64,000 bases of DNA from an uncultured Methylobacillus sp. (GTDB lineage Bacteria > Pseudomonadota > Gammaproteobacteria > Burkholderiales > Methylophilaceae): contig CAIJXJ010000256.1 of the NCBI GenBank assembly GCA_903824575.1, positions 1-64,000 on the forward strand, written 5' to 3'. The position numbers were made by a program, and so were the translations under genes. Under the pieces are notes generated by a model that saw only the letters and a program-made list of their open reading frames with translations, was not told the origin of the DNA and did not search any database. This document shows, piece after piece, positions 45,952-55,149 of this stretch (positions are counted from its first letter, which is position 1; every line of letters begins with the position of its first letter).

Positions 45952-46350
45952 TTACTTTGGAAATTTTCTTTCAATTTCCAGCTCGGCTTGAATCCAGTGG
46001 CCCCATTGGTCACCGCTGAAGCCTTCCTTCTCGGCTCGATAGAAGGCTGCTTCTTGTATCATTCTGTAGCGATCTTCATTGCTCAGTTTCGTTTTTGCGG
46101 TCGCTGCCTTCTTGGGCGCAGGCGCTTTGGCAGCAGCGGGTGCCTTCTTGGACGCAGGCGCTTGGGCGGCGGTCGGTGCTTTCTTGGCGGCCGGTGCTTT
46201 CTTCGCGGCGACAGGCTTGGTCACAGCGGCCTTGGGGGCGACTGTCGATTTCGGCTTGGCGGCGGTGTCAGACGTACTCTTTGTGGCAGCAACGGGCTTG
46301 GCGGCAGGGGCGGCTTTTTGGGCTACCGGAGTGTTCTTGGATTCAGCCAT
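45952..46350 (-). CDS. Histone-H1-like Lys/Ala/Pro-rich protein with DUF2934 domain
   Basis: A 132-residue protein. Residues 1-95 are an AlaK histone-H1-like tail with PAAKKAP and ASKKAPAAAKAPAPKKA repeats; residues about 97-132 are a DUF2934 helix pair (NEDRYRMIQEAAFYRAEKEG, DQWGHWIQAELEIE). The start at 46350 has AAAGGAAG upstream. The basic tail could bind nucleic acid in the manner of bacterial H1-like proteins; the DUF2934 function is unknown. A strong terminator follows. Confidence 0.75.
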   Translation of the reverse strand: MAESKNTPVAQKAAPAAKPVAATKSTSDTAAKPKSTVAPKAAVTKPVAAKKAPAAKKAPTAAQAPASKKAPAAAKAPAPKKAATAKTKLSNEDRYRMIQEAAFYRAEKEGFSGDQWGHWIQAELEIERKFPK

Positions 46351-46435
46351 GGAACTTCCTTTCGGTCTCAATAAATTTGGGAAAACGACACGCTAACCCA
46401 TAATTACTACAATTATATTAAAAATTAATGAAAAA

Positions 46436-47914
46436 TCAAGCGGTTCCGCCAACTGTCAGACTATCGATGCGCAAAGTGGGTTGTCCGACCCCGACCGGTA
46501 CGCTCTGACCCTCCTTGCCACAGGTGCCGACGCCGGGGTCGAGCCGCATGTCGTTGCCTATCATGGATACGTGTTTTAGCACTTCCGGCCCATTGCCGAT
46601 CAGGGTTGCACCCTTGACCGGATAGCTCAGTTTGCCATCTTCTATCATCCACGCCTCGGCGGCGGAGAACACGAATTTGCCGCTGGTGATGTCAACCTGG
46701 CCACCGCCGAAGTTGACGGCATAGAGGCCGCGCTTGACCGAGGCTATGATTTCTTGCGGGTCACGATCGCCGTTCAGCATGTAGGTATTGGTCATCCGAG
46801 GCATCGGGATGTGGGCGTAGGATTCGCGCCGCGCATTGCCGGTGAGTCCAGTCCCCATCAGGCGGGCATTGAGCGAGTCCTGCAGATAGCCTTTTAGAAT
46901 GCCATTCTCGATCAGCACGGTGCGCTGGGTGGGCGTGCCCTCATCGTCAATGTTGAGCGAGCCGCGGCGGTTGGCGATGGTGCCATCATCCACCACCGTG
47001 ACACCGCTGGCCGCAACCTGCTGGCCAATGCGGTTGGCGAAGGCCGAACTGCCCTTGCGGTTGAAGTCGCCCTCGAGGCCATGGCCGATCGCCTCGTGCA
47101 GCAGGATGCCGGGCCAGCCAGCGCCCAGTACCACGGTCATGGCACCTGCAGGCGCGGGGCGCGCATCAAGATTGGTGATGGCCTGATGCACGGCCTCGCG
47201 GGCGTATTGGTGCAATATCTCGTCGCTGAAATAACCGTAGTCATAGCGCCCGCCACCGCCGGAGGAGCCCTGCTCGCGGGAGTCCCCGGCTTCAGCGATC
47301 ACTTGTACCGAAACGCGCACCAGCGGCCGGATGTCGGCCGCCATCACGCCGTCATGGCGCGCAATCAACACGACTTCATATTCGCCAGCGAGGGAGGCCA
47401 TGACTTGAGTGATGCGCGGGTCGAGGGAACGCGCATATTGCTCCAGGCGCTCCAGCAGTTTGACCTTGTGATCGTCGGACAGGGAGGCAATGGGGTCGTT
47501 CGGCAGGTACAAGCGTGACGCACCTTTTTGCCGTTGCAAGGCCTGGGCGGTTTTGTCACTGCCTTGCGTGGCGATGGCACGTGTGGCAGTCGCTGCCTGT
47601 TGCAGCGCATCCAGACTGATGTCGTCGGAGTAGGCGAAGGCAGTCTTCTCGCCACTGACGGCACGTACCCCCACGCCCTGATCGATGCTGAAACTGCCAG
47701 ACTTGACCTGGCTCTCTTCCAGCCCCCAGCTCTCGGCACGACTGTACTGGAAATACAGGTCGGCATAATCGATGTCGTGCGTCATGATGCTACCGAGTAC
47801 GCCCTGTAACGCGGCATTGTCGAGCTGGTAGGGGGCAAGCAGGGTTTCGGTCGCGGTGGCGAACAAGGTACCCGGTTCAGGGCTGGAGACGGCGGGGAGT
47901 TTTTCTATAGTCAT
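46436..47914 (-). CDS. tldD: Metalloprotease TldD
   Basis: A 492-residue subunit of the TldD/TldE zinc protease, which degrades unfolded peptides and matures microcin B17 and PQQ-like or CcdA-related substrates in other bacteria. The metal site [11 protein letters not shown] is present. [18 protein letters not shown] and [19 protein letters not shown] at the N-terminus are typical, as is the end [20 protein letters not shown]. The start at 47914 (MTIEK) is chosen; the 24 upstream codons overlap a CACGGGGAG word repeat. No tldE is in the window. It lies downstream of the nitrilase gene on the same strand. Confidence 0.95.
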   Translation of the reverse strand: MTIEKLPAVSSPEPGTLFATATETLLAPYQLDNAALQGVLGSIMTHDIDYADLYFQYSRAESWGLEESQVKSGSFSIDQGVGVRAVSGEKTAFAYSDDISLDALQQAATATRAIATQGSDKTAQALQRQKGASRLYLPNDPIASLSDDHKVKLLERLEQYARSLDPRITQVMASLAGEYEVVLIARHDGVMAADIRPLVRVSVQVIAEAGDSREQGSSGGGGRYDYGYFSDEILHQYAREAVHQAITNLDARPAPAGAMTVVLGAGWPGILLHEAIGHGLEGDFNRKGSSAFANRIGQQVAASGVTVVDDGTIANRRGSLNIDDEGTPTQRTVLIENGILKGYLQDSLNARLMGTGLTGNARRESYAHIPMPRMTNTYMLNGDRDPQEIIASVKRGLYAVNFGGGQVDITSGKFVFSAAEAWMIEDGKLSYPVKGATLIGNGPEVLKHVSMIGNDMRLDPGVGTCGKEGQSVPVGVGQPTLRIDSLTVGGTA

Positions 47915-48031
47915 TAAATTTTCACCACGGGGAACGTCCTGCAGAAAGTACCCTTGGGGTACACGGGGAGGCACGGGGAGCGCCAAGAACAGAGCACTGA
48001 TTTTTCCCGGTGTAGCCCGTGATTCAATTTT

Positions 48032-48901
48032 TTAGCAGGCATGCAGCGTGCGGTGCTTGAGGGCAGGCAGGCTGTTACGCAGGCTGGCTTGGTAGGCCGG
48101 GTTCATGCCGGCAACGACCACGCCGGAGCCGCGTGGCAGGCGATCTTGCACTACCCCCCAGGGATCGACGATCATGCTGTTGCCGTGAGTTTCGCGGCCT
48201 GACAGATGGTAACCACCTTGCGCTGACGCCAGCACGTAGCACTGGTTTTCGATGGCACGGGCGCGGATCAGTGTTTCCCAGTGCGCGCGTCCCGTGGTGT
48301 CGGTGAATGCCGCCGGCACTACGATCAGGTCAACCTCTCCCATAGCGCGGTACAGCTCTGGAAAGCGCAGATCGTAGCACAAGGACAGGCCGACGCGGCC
48401 TAGTGGAGTATCGACGACGACGACCTTTTCGCCTGCTTCGATAGTGTCATCCTCACGATAATGCTCATTGCCAAGGTCGAGGTTAAACAGGTGGATCTTG
48501 TCATAGCGCGCGACCTGCTTGCCGGTCGGGTCGTACATCAGGCAGGTATTGCGCACTTTGTCCGGAGAGTTTGATTCCAATGGCAGTGAGCCGCCAATCA
48601 GCCAGATGTGGTGGGTCTTTGCCATCTTGGACAGGAAGCGCTGGATTGGTCCGCTCCCTTCTTTTTCACGTACCTTGACCTTGTCGGTATCTTTCATGCC
48701 CATGATGGCGAAATATTCCGGCAGAGCAATCAGGATTGCGCCCTGGTTGACGGCAATCTCGATCAGGCGTTCGGCCTCGCTCAAGTTGGCTGAAACAGAG
48801 GGGCCGGAGGCCATCTGGATGCCGGCGATCTTGACGATGCCGGGCGACGCCTTGCTGGTCTTGGATGATTTCGTAGTTTTTGTGCGTGATTTGATGGGCA
48901 T
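48032..48901 (-). CDS. Carbon-nitrogen hydrolase (Nit/omega-amidase-like)
   Basis: A 289-residue nitrilase-superfamily protein. The catalytic Glu-Lys-Cys triad is visible: LIALPEYFAIMG (Glu), RYDKIHLFNLDL (Lys), VGLSLCYDLRFPELYRAMG (Cys). An N-terminal Lys/Ser/Thr-rich extension of about 20 residues precedes the strand VKIAGIQMASG. The close match to Nit1-type enzymes suggests deaminated-glutathione amidase activity, a metabolite repair role. It sits between yhdP and tldD, a common betaproteobacterial order. Confidence 0.9.
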   Translation of the reverse strand: MPIKSRTKTTKSSKTSKASPGIVKIAGIQMASGPSVSANLSEAERLIEIAVNQGAILIALPEYFAIMGMKDTDKVKVREKEGSGPIQRFLSKMAKTHHIWLIGGSLPLESNSPDKVRNTCLMYDPTGKQVARYDKIHLFNLDLGNEHYREDDTIEAGEKVVVVDTPLGRVGLSLCYDLRFPELYRAMGEVDLIVVPAAFTDTTGRAHWETLIRARAIENQCYVLASAQGGYHLSGRETHGNSMIVDPWGVVQDRLPRGSGVVVAGMNPAYQASLRNSLPALKHRTLHAC

Positions 48902-48953
48902 TTTTGGCTAGGACTAAGGGCTAGGGATTGAGGACTATGAGGCCAATGATACC

Positions 48954-51900
48954 TTATTTTTCGAGTGGCGATACGGCTGCGGCAGGCTGGGGTGCGGCAT
49001 TATTTGATTTGACTTCCTCGGGGTGATCCCACGTGCCGGTAATGTCATATTCATAGGCGGCCAGCTTGTTGATTGGATCTTGCAGCAGCTTTTGTGCCAC
49101 CCATGCCGCTGCCCCCACGACCGGGCCTCCGGCAAACGCGGCCAGGGAAAGGCTGTCGCCAATGGACGGTGTGACCTTGAGGTGCAGATTCTGCGTTTCG
49201 CGATTGAGATCGGTTTCGCCCCGCATGGCCACTTTGGCGGCAGGCCCTTCCAGTTTGAAGTCCTCGCTATGCATCACGCCGCGGTCGATGCGAACACTGG
49301 CGCTTACCTTGTCGAAGGTAAAACCGTCGGAAAATACATCACGGAAGTCGAAGCTGAGTCTGCGCGGCAGGTTCTGCAGGCTTAGCACGCTGAACAATCG
49401 ACCCACGCCAGGCTGGACCTTGAGGAACTGGCCATGGGAGGCGTCGATTTGCAGGGTGCCTGAAAGTTCAGTGACGTTGAATTCGTGCGGACTGCCGGGC
49501 CACCTGAGCTGCGCCTTCAGGTCGGATTTTCCACTCTGGATAGTACCCGGGTAACCAAAGCGGTCCAGGGTCTTGCCGATGTCGGTGATATCCCAACTCA
49601 AGCTGAGCCTGGTATTGGGTCGTCTCTTCCAGTTGCGCCATTCGCCATTGGCCGTCAGGGTGCTGTCCGGGTTGCTGATGGTCAGCTTTTCTATGCTCCA
49701 ATCGTTGCCTTGCGGGTTGGCCAGCAGTATCAGTCGGCCAAGTTTTTTCTGTTTAATTTCGAATGATTCAGCCACGATGTCGAGTGCCGGGTACTCCGGT
49801 TCACGCCTTGGCCCAACATCGGGATCGCTCAACATCGCGGGCGCGGCAGCCGGGATGATGAAGGACTTCAGGCGTGCCACGACCTTGCCATGCCCGCTTT
49901 TCAGCCAGGTGGCTTCGCCGTTAATTTCCTGACTCTGTAGCGATGTTTGCCAGCCGTCACTAATGCCTTTGGCACTGAGCTTGAGCTCGTTGATGCGTCT
50001 TCCAAACAGGTCCAGGGTACCAATGGCAAGATTGGCGCTGGTGATGTCGATGCTGGCGTTGTTGTTGGTGTTATCGAGCAATGCTTGCCACATATCGACA
50101 TCAAGGTGATCAATATTGCCTCTGAGACTGATGCCGGACTTGGCTGGCAGTTCGGCATTGCTGCCGAAGGCAATCTCGCCGCGTTCGACCTGCATTGTGC
50201 CATTCTGGTTGCTACGCAACAGCTTGGCGCTGACGACGTTGCCCAAGCTGAGGGTGATCAGATCCTGCTTGTCGCCCTGCATTTTCTTCTCGATACGCAA
50301 CGGCATACTGGCAACGGTTGCCTTGTCGAAGGGTGCAGGCAGGGAGGATGAGAGGCCGACCAGAGAGGACTTGACGAGGATTTCGGCCTGATGCTTGCGT
50401 ACGTTGATTTCGCCGGTCCAATCCGCTGCGCCATGCAATCTGTCGGCCATGGGCTGGGGCAGTAGTTGGTTCAGGTTGCTGTCTTTCACGCGGCCTTGGC
50501 CGGTGACCCGCAACAGGCCATCTTTACCGGTTTCCATGCTGAACTGGGATGGGCCGCCGAAAACTCCCGCATTGATATTCTGAGCGCGTAGTGATGCCTC
50601 GGTAAAGTCCAGCCGGCCATTGATATGGTCAAGCAAGGGGAAATCACGGCCGTCATTGATGTTGCCATTACTGATCAGGTAGCTGCCTTTGACCTTGGTG
50701 CCTAGGCCATTGGTGTCCAGAGGAATGTGCAGGCCGAGGCTCAGTTTGCCATTGCCACTCGCCTCCATGGTTTCGGTAAAACGGTCGATGGCAGTCAGTA
50801 CCGGGCTATTGTTGACGAATTTGATGGCCTCCATGACCGGGGATTGCAATTCTCCGGTCACTTCCAGCACAGGATGTGGGGCAGCAAGATTGGCAATGAC
50901 CGCGCGGGTTTTGATGATCTGGTTACCTAGAAGATGTCCCTGATCGGCGTTCAATTCCATGCGGTTGCCCTGGAACAGCATGTCCAAGTGCAGCCCTTCG
51001 ATGCGCGGCCAGGATTCTGCATAATCGAGAATGGCGTCATTGAGGGTGGCTTTGACCTGAAACAGCCCGTTTTTGCCATCTGGCCAGGGGAAGTCATCTA
51101 GCTTGCCGCGCATGATCACACCGATATTATCGATCTGTCCGCTCATGATCGAGCTGTCGAGCCAGTGTAATGTGTCCCGATTGAGGGTTGTCGGGTAGTA
51201 GAAATGGCCGAACTTGGCGTCGGCATGACTGAATTTTCCAGTGAGATCGAGATCCCCACTGCCGTGACCACTGTAGCGGTAATTGGCGTTGATGGTGCCG
51301 GCAAGATGGGGATTTGCGATGGTGAAATTGCTTATTTCGACGTCAAGAAGCTGTTTCCTGATGGTCCATTTGACCTGGCCTGACAGGTGGTCGGCCGGTA
51401 TCGGCAGGCGCAAGACATCCTTCATGTCTATCATGGCATTCGTGGCTTCGAGATTCCATGTGCCACCATCCTGAGTTGCGTCCATCGTGCCATTGATGTT
51501 TTCAAACCCGGGAATGCCGTGATAGGCATTGCGTCCGAGACCTTCAAAATTGCAGCGCAGGGCATATTTTTCAGGATCGGCGGCGTCTCCGCTCCAACTC
51601 ATCGATAATTGGTGCAGTCGGCCTCTGGGCGCGGTTTTCGTGAGTAATTGTTGCAGGGTCGGGCCGATCGGCAGATATCCGGAGAAGGCGGTTAGCTGCT
51701 CCAGGACGGCCTCATCCAAACGAATACTGCCTTCGACCATTTTCTTGTTGTCGTGGATTGTTGTTTTGATATGGATCTGTCCGTTTTTCATGTCCAGGCC
51801 TTGGGCGGTGGACAGTCGCAGGCGCACGGCATCCAAAATCTGGCCGTCGGGCTGTTGCTGCCACATCAGGCGACCGGAAAGGTCACGCAGGACGGCTTCG

Positions 51901-52781
51901 GGGGCAGTCTCACTGAAGCGGGTGTGGACATTTTGCAATAGTACGTCGGCCGTGATGTCGCTGACCTTGCCACGCGTAAACTTGAGCCAGAACTGGCTCG
52001 CGCCAATGCCTTCCCGCAAATCGAAAGGGTAGTCTAGCCAGGTGCGCCAGACCGCGATGTCGGTCCCTTCCAGTCTGGCGTAGACGGTACCGCTCCAGCC
52101 TTCCGGATGACTCACATCCCGGCCCAGCAGATTGCCGCGGACATCGATGGGGTGGGACGAACCGACGGATGGGGTGGCCTGCAAGCCAAAGCGGTGACGG
52201 CCAAGCAGGCTTTCCCATGGCGGGCTGGAAAGATGGAATGATAATTTTTCCAGGGCCAGCGGCGGCGCATGACGCTGGTCGTCCTGCCAGACCACATTGG
52301 CGTCCACAATATCCAAACTGGTCTGGCGCAATAACCAGTTGGGAAACTGTGGTCTGGCCGGTCCGGACAGTGAGATACCGGCTACATAAAATGTACCGTC
52401 CACTTCGCGACGCACGGTCAGTTTTGGCTGGTGGACAACGATGCTGGAAAGTCGTACTTCGCCTAGCGCCAGACTCAGCCATGAAACACTGGCTTCGATG
52501 TGGTCGAGTGAGAGTGCGGAACGGTTTCTGGCATCAAACAGATTGACCTGATACAGGTCAAGGTGGGGATGCAGCCCATCCCAACTGGCCTTGATGCCGC
52601 CGATGGTGACCTTCTGTTCGGCGACTTGGCCGACATGTTGCGCGATGGTGTCTTTGTAAGCTTGAATGTTGGGCAGGACGAAGTAGCGCATCCCGAGCAC
52701 CACCATTGCAACGATGATGATGCCGGTCCAGAGCAGATAGGTGGTGGCACTGTAGAGCCAAAAGATAGATTTCTTGATCAC
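48954..52781 (-). CDS. yhdP: YhdP-family AsmA-like envelope protein
   Basis: A 1275-residue protein with one N-terminal transmembrane segment (SATTYLLWTGIIIVAMVVLGMRYFVLP, about 10-33) and a very long periplasmic beta-rich region (DUF3971 in the middle, AsmA-like domain at the end, for example LNRETQNLHLKVTPSIGDSLSLAAFAGGPVVGAAAWVAQKL). YhdP and TamB-like AsmA proteins are thought to form bridge-like conduits carrying phospholipids to the outer membrane. The length matches the family. The nitrilase gene follows 52 bp after the stop. Confidence 0.93.
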   Translation of the reverse strand: MIKKSIFWLYSATTYLLWTGIIIVAMVVLGMRYFVLPNIQAYKDTIAQHVGQVAEQKVTIGGIKASWDGLHPHLDLYQVNLFDARNRSALSLDHIEASVSWLSLALGEVRLSSIVVHQPKLTVRREVDGTFYVAGISLSGPARPQFPNWLLRQTSLDIVDANVVWQDDQRHAPPLALEKLSFHLSSPPWESLLGRHRFGLQATPSVGSSHPIDVRGNLLGRDVSHPEGWSGTVYARLEGTDIAVWRTWLDYPFDLREGIGASQFWLKFTRGKVSDITADVLLQNVHTRFSETAPEAVLRDLSGRLMWQQQPDGQILDAVRLRLSTAQGLDMKNGQIHIKTTIHDNKKMVEGSIRLDEAVLEQLTAFSGYLPIGPTLQQLLTKTAPRGRLHQLSMSWSGDAADPEKYALRCNFEGLGRNAYHGIPGFENINGTMDATQDGGTWNLEATNAMIDMKDVLRLPIPADHLSGQVKWTIRKQLLDVEISNFTIANPHLAGTINANYRYSGHGSGDLDLTGKFSHADAKFGHFYYPTTLNRDTLHWLDSSIMSGQIDNIGVIMRGKLDDFPWPDGKNGLFQVKATLNDAILDYAESWPRIEGLHLDMLFQGNRMELNADQGHLLGNQIIKTRAVIANLAAPHPVLEVTGELQSPVMEAIKFVNNSPVLTAIDRFTETMEASGNGKLSLGLHIPLDTNGLGTKVKGSYLISNGNINDGRDFPLLDHINGRLDFTEASLRAQNINAGVFGGPSQFSMETGKDGLLRVTGQGRVKDSNLNQLLPQPMADRLHGAADWTGEINVRKHQAEILVKSSLVGLSSSLPAPFDKATVASMPLRIEKKMQGDKQDLITLSLGNVVSAKLLRSNQNGTMQVERGEIAFGSNAELPAKSGISLRGNIDHLDVDMWQALLDNTNNNASIDITSANLAIGTLDLFGRRINELKLSAKGISDGWQTSLQSQEINGEATWLKSGHGKVVARLKSFIIPAAAPAMLSDPDVGPRREPEYPALDIVAESFEIKQKKLGRLILLANPQGNDWSIEKLTISNPDSTLTANGEWRNWKRRPNTRLSLSWDITDIGKTLDRFGYPGTIQSGKSDLKAQLRWPGSPHEFNVTELSGTLQIDASHGQFLKVQPGVGRLFSVLSLQNLPRRLSFDFRDVFSDGFTFDKVSASVRIDRGVMHSEDFKLEGPAAKVAMRGETDLNRETQNLHLKVTPSIGDSLSLAAFAGGPVVGAAAWVAQKLLQDPINKLAAYEYDITGTWDHPEEVKSNNAAPQPAAAVSPLEK

Positions 52782-52880
52782 GCCGGCATTTTACCCGCTC
52801 CGGGTGACGCCTGCACGCTATAAGAGCCCAGTCCTTAAGTCCTGTTTTTTTCAGTCCTGTTCGGATCAGGATATACCTTG

Positions 52881-52961
52881 CTTCAATTGATCCATGATGG
52901 CCGGGTTGTAGTTTCGACATCACCTGCTGCACAGATGAGTCTGCTCTGCAACCCGGCCATC
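52881..52961. repeat. Extra copies of the acs gene tail, one direct and one inverted
   Basis: 52881-52910 matches the end of acs at 53003-53032 in direct orientation with two mismatches. 52949-52961 is an inverted copy of the same NPAI-coding segment. The inner pair GATGGCCGGGTTG (52897-52909) and CAACCCGGCCATC (52949-52961) forms perfect 13-bp arms, a possible terminator-like hairpin after acs. Confidence 0.8.
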
Positions 52962-52988
52962 GTGATCTGATCACTTTGCTTGGCTATA

Positions 52989-54965
52989 TCAGTTTATGCT
53001 CTGCTTCAATTGATCCAGAATGGCCGGGTTGTCCAGAGTGGAAATGTCGGTAGTGATTTCCTCTCCCTTCGCCAGCGACCTCAAGAGGCGGCGCATGATC
53101 TTGCCGGAGCGGGTCTTGGGCAGGTTGTCACCGAAGCGGATCTCGTCGGGCTTGGCGATGGGGCCGATTTCATGCGCCACCCAGTCGCGCAATTGGGTCA
53201 CGATGCGGCGGGCATCCTCACCTTCTGGGCGAGGACCCTTCAATACCACGTAGGCGACCACGGACTCGCCCTTGATGTCGTGCGGACGGCCGACCACGGC
53301 GGCTTCGGCCACCAGAGGGTTGGCGACCAGTGCCGACTCGATCTCCATGGTGCCGAGGCGATGGCCAGATACGTTCAGCACATCGTCGATGCGGCCCATG
53401 ATGGTGAAGTAGCCAGTCTTGGCGTCACGTACTGCGCCGTCACCGGCGAGATAGAGTTTTCCACCAAGATCGGACGGAAAATAGCTTTTGACGAAGCGTT
53501 GCGGATCGCCCCAGATGGTGCGAATCATGGACGGCCAGGGGCGCTTGATCACCAGCAGGCCGCCGGTGCCCCACGGCACTTCGTGTCCGGTTTCATCGAC
53601 CACCGCAGCCAGGATGCCGGGGAAGGGCAAGGTGCAGGAGCCTGGCACTAGTGGTGTGACCGGTAGCGGCGTGATGACATGGCCGCCAGTCTCGGTCTGC
53701 CAGAAGGTGTCCATCACCGGGCAGCGGCTGCCGCCGACATTCTCGTAATACCACATCCAGGCTTGCGGGTTGATCGGTTCGCCCACCGAGCCCAAGAGTC
53801 GCAGGCTGGAAAGATCGAAATTCTTTGGATGCGTAGCCGGGTTGATTTCAGCGGCCTTGATCAGGGAGCGGATAGCGGTCGGCGCGGTGTAGAAAATGCT
53901 GACCCTGTGCTTTTCTATCATGCGCCAGAAACGTGCCGCGTCCGGGTAGGTCGGAACACCCTCGAATACCACTTGCGTCATCCCAAGCGCGAGCGGGCCA
54001 TAAGTTACATAGCTATGGCCGGTGATCCAGCCGACGTCCGCCGTGCACCAGAATACATCACTGTCTTTGCCATCGAAGGTCCAGCGCATGGTGTTCATGG
54101 CGTGCAGCAGGTAGCCGGCGGAGGCGTGCTGCACGCCCTTGGGTTGACCGGTGGAGCCGGAAGTGTAGAGCAGGAACAACGGATGTTCGGCGTTGACCCA
54201 TACCGGCTCGCAACTGTCGGACTGGCCTGCGACCAGGTCATGCCACCATACGTCGCGTGCGTGCCAGGCGACGTCCCCGCCGGTGCGGGCAAGCACGATC
54301 ACTTTTTCCACGGTCTCGCAACCGGGCATCGACAGGGCCTCATCCACGGCCGATTTCAAGGGTAATATGCGCCCTCCGCGAAACTGGCCGTCGCTGGTGA
54401 TGACGGCTCGCGCCCGGGCATCTTGAATGCGCTCTTGCAGGCTCTTGGCGGAGAAGCCACCGAATACTACGGAATGGGTCAGCCCCAGTCGCGCGCAGGC
54501 TTGCATCGCGACCACGGCTTCGATGCCCATCGGCAGGTAGATCACCACACGGTCGCCGACGTCTAGATTCAGCGTTTTTAGCGCATTGGCGAACTGACAG
54601 ACACGGCTGTGGAGTTCGCGGTAGCTCACCATCGTGACGTTGCCGTCGTCGGCCTCGAAGATCAGTGCAGCCTTGTCGCCACGCGTTGCGAGATGGCGGT
54701 CGAGACAGTTATAGGAGACGTTCAGCGTGCCGTCAGCAAACCACTTATAGAATGGCGCGTCGGATTCGTCCAGCACCTGGGTAAATGGTTTTTGCCAGTC
54801 CAGCAGTTCGCGCGCCAGGCCTGCCCAGAACCCTTCATAATCCTGCTCGGCCGCAGTGCATAGCGCCTGGTAGGCCTCCATGCTGGGCATATTGGCCTGC
54901 TGCAATACTTCGGTGCCAGGCGCAAAGAGGCGGTGTTCAGTCAGGTTGGATTCGATGGAACTCAT
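52989..54965 (-). CDS. acs: Acetyl-CoA synthetase
   Basis: A 658-residue AMP-forming acetate-CoA ligase. Motifs: [17 protein letters not shown] (A3), [70 protein letters not shown], and the regulatory lysine loop [15 protein letters not shown], which is acetylated in many bacteria. Full length. It allows growth on, or scavenging of, acetate; together with ppsA upstream it suggests gluconeogenic carbon flow. Parts of its last codons are copied downstream at 52881-52961. Confidence 0.97.
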   Translation of the reverse strand: MSSIESNLTEHRLFAPGTEVLQQANMPSMEAYQALCTAAEQDYEGFWAGLARELLDWQKPFTQVLDESDAPFYKWFADGTLNVSYNCLDRHLATRGDKAALIFEADDGNVTMVSYRELHSRVCQFANALKTLNLDVGDRVVIYLPMGIEAVVAMQACARLGLTHSVVFGGFSAKSLQERIQDARARAVITSDGQFRGGRILPLKSAVDEALSMPGCETVEKVIVLARTGGDVAWHARDVWWHDLVAGQSDSCEPVWVNAEHPLFLLYTSGSTGQPKGVQHASAGYLLHAMNTMRWTFDGKDSDVFWCTADVGWITGHSYVTYGPLALGMTQVVFEGVPTYPDAARFWRMIEKHRVSIFYTAPTAIRSLIKAAEINPATHPKNFDLSSLRLLGSVGEPINPQAWMWYYENVGGSRCPVMDTFWQTETGGHVITPLPVTPLVPGSCTLPFPGILAAVVDETGHEVPWGTGGLLVIKRPWPSMIRTIWGDPQRFVKSYFPSDLGGKLYLAGDGAVRDAKTGYFTIMGRIDDVLNVSGHRLGTMEIESALVANPLVAEAAVVGRPHDIKGESVVAYVVLKGPRPEGEDARRIVTQLRDWVAHEIGPIAKPDEIRFGDNLPKTRSGKIMRRLLRSLAKGEEITTDISTLDNPAILDQLKQSIN

Positions 54966-55149
54966 GGGTTATGCTCCGGGCAAGTTGGAGTGATGGTAAG
55001 GACATTTTAACCGCCAAGTCGCTAAGAGCGCCAAGAAAAAACTCAGCACAAAGTCAGGGGCTTTCGGTTAAGTCATACGGATTGCATTTTAAAAGCTCTG
55101 TTAGCCAACCTTCGAAAGAAAATAGCTGGACTTTTGATTTCTTGGCGGT

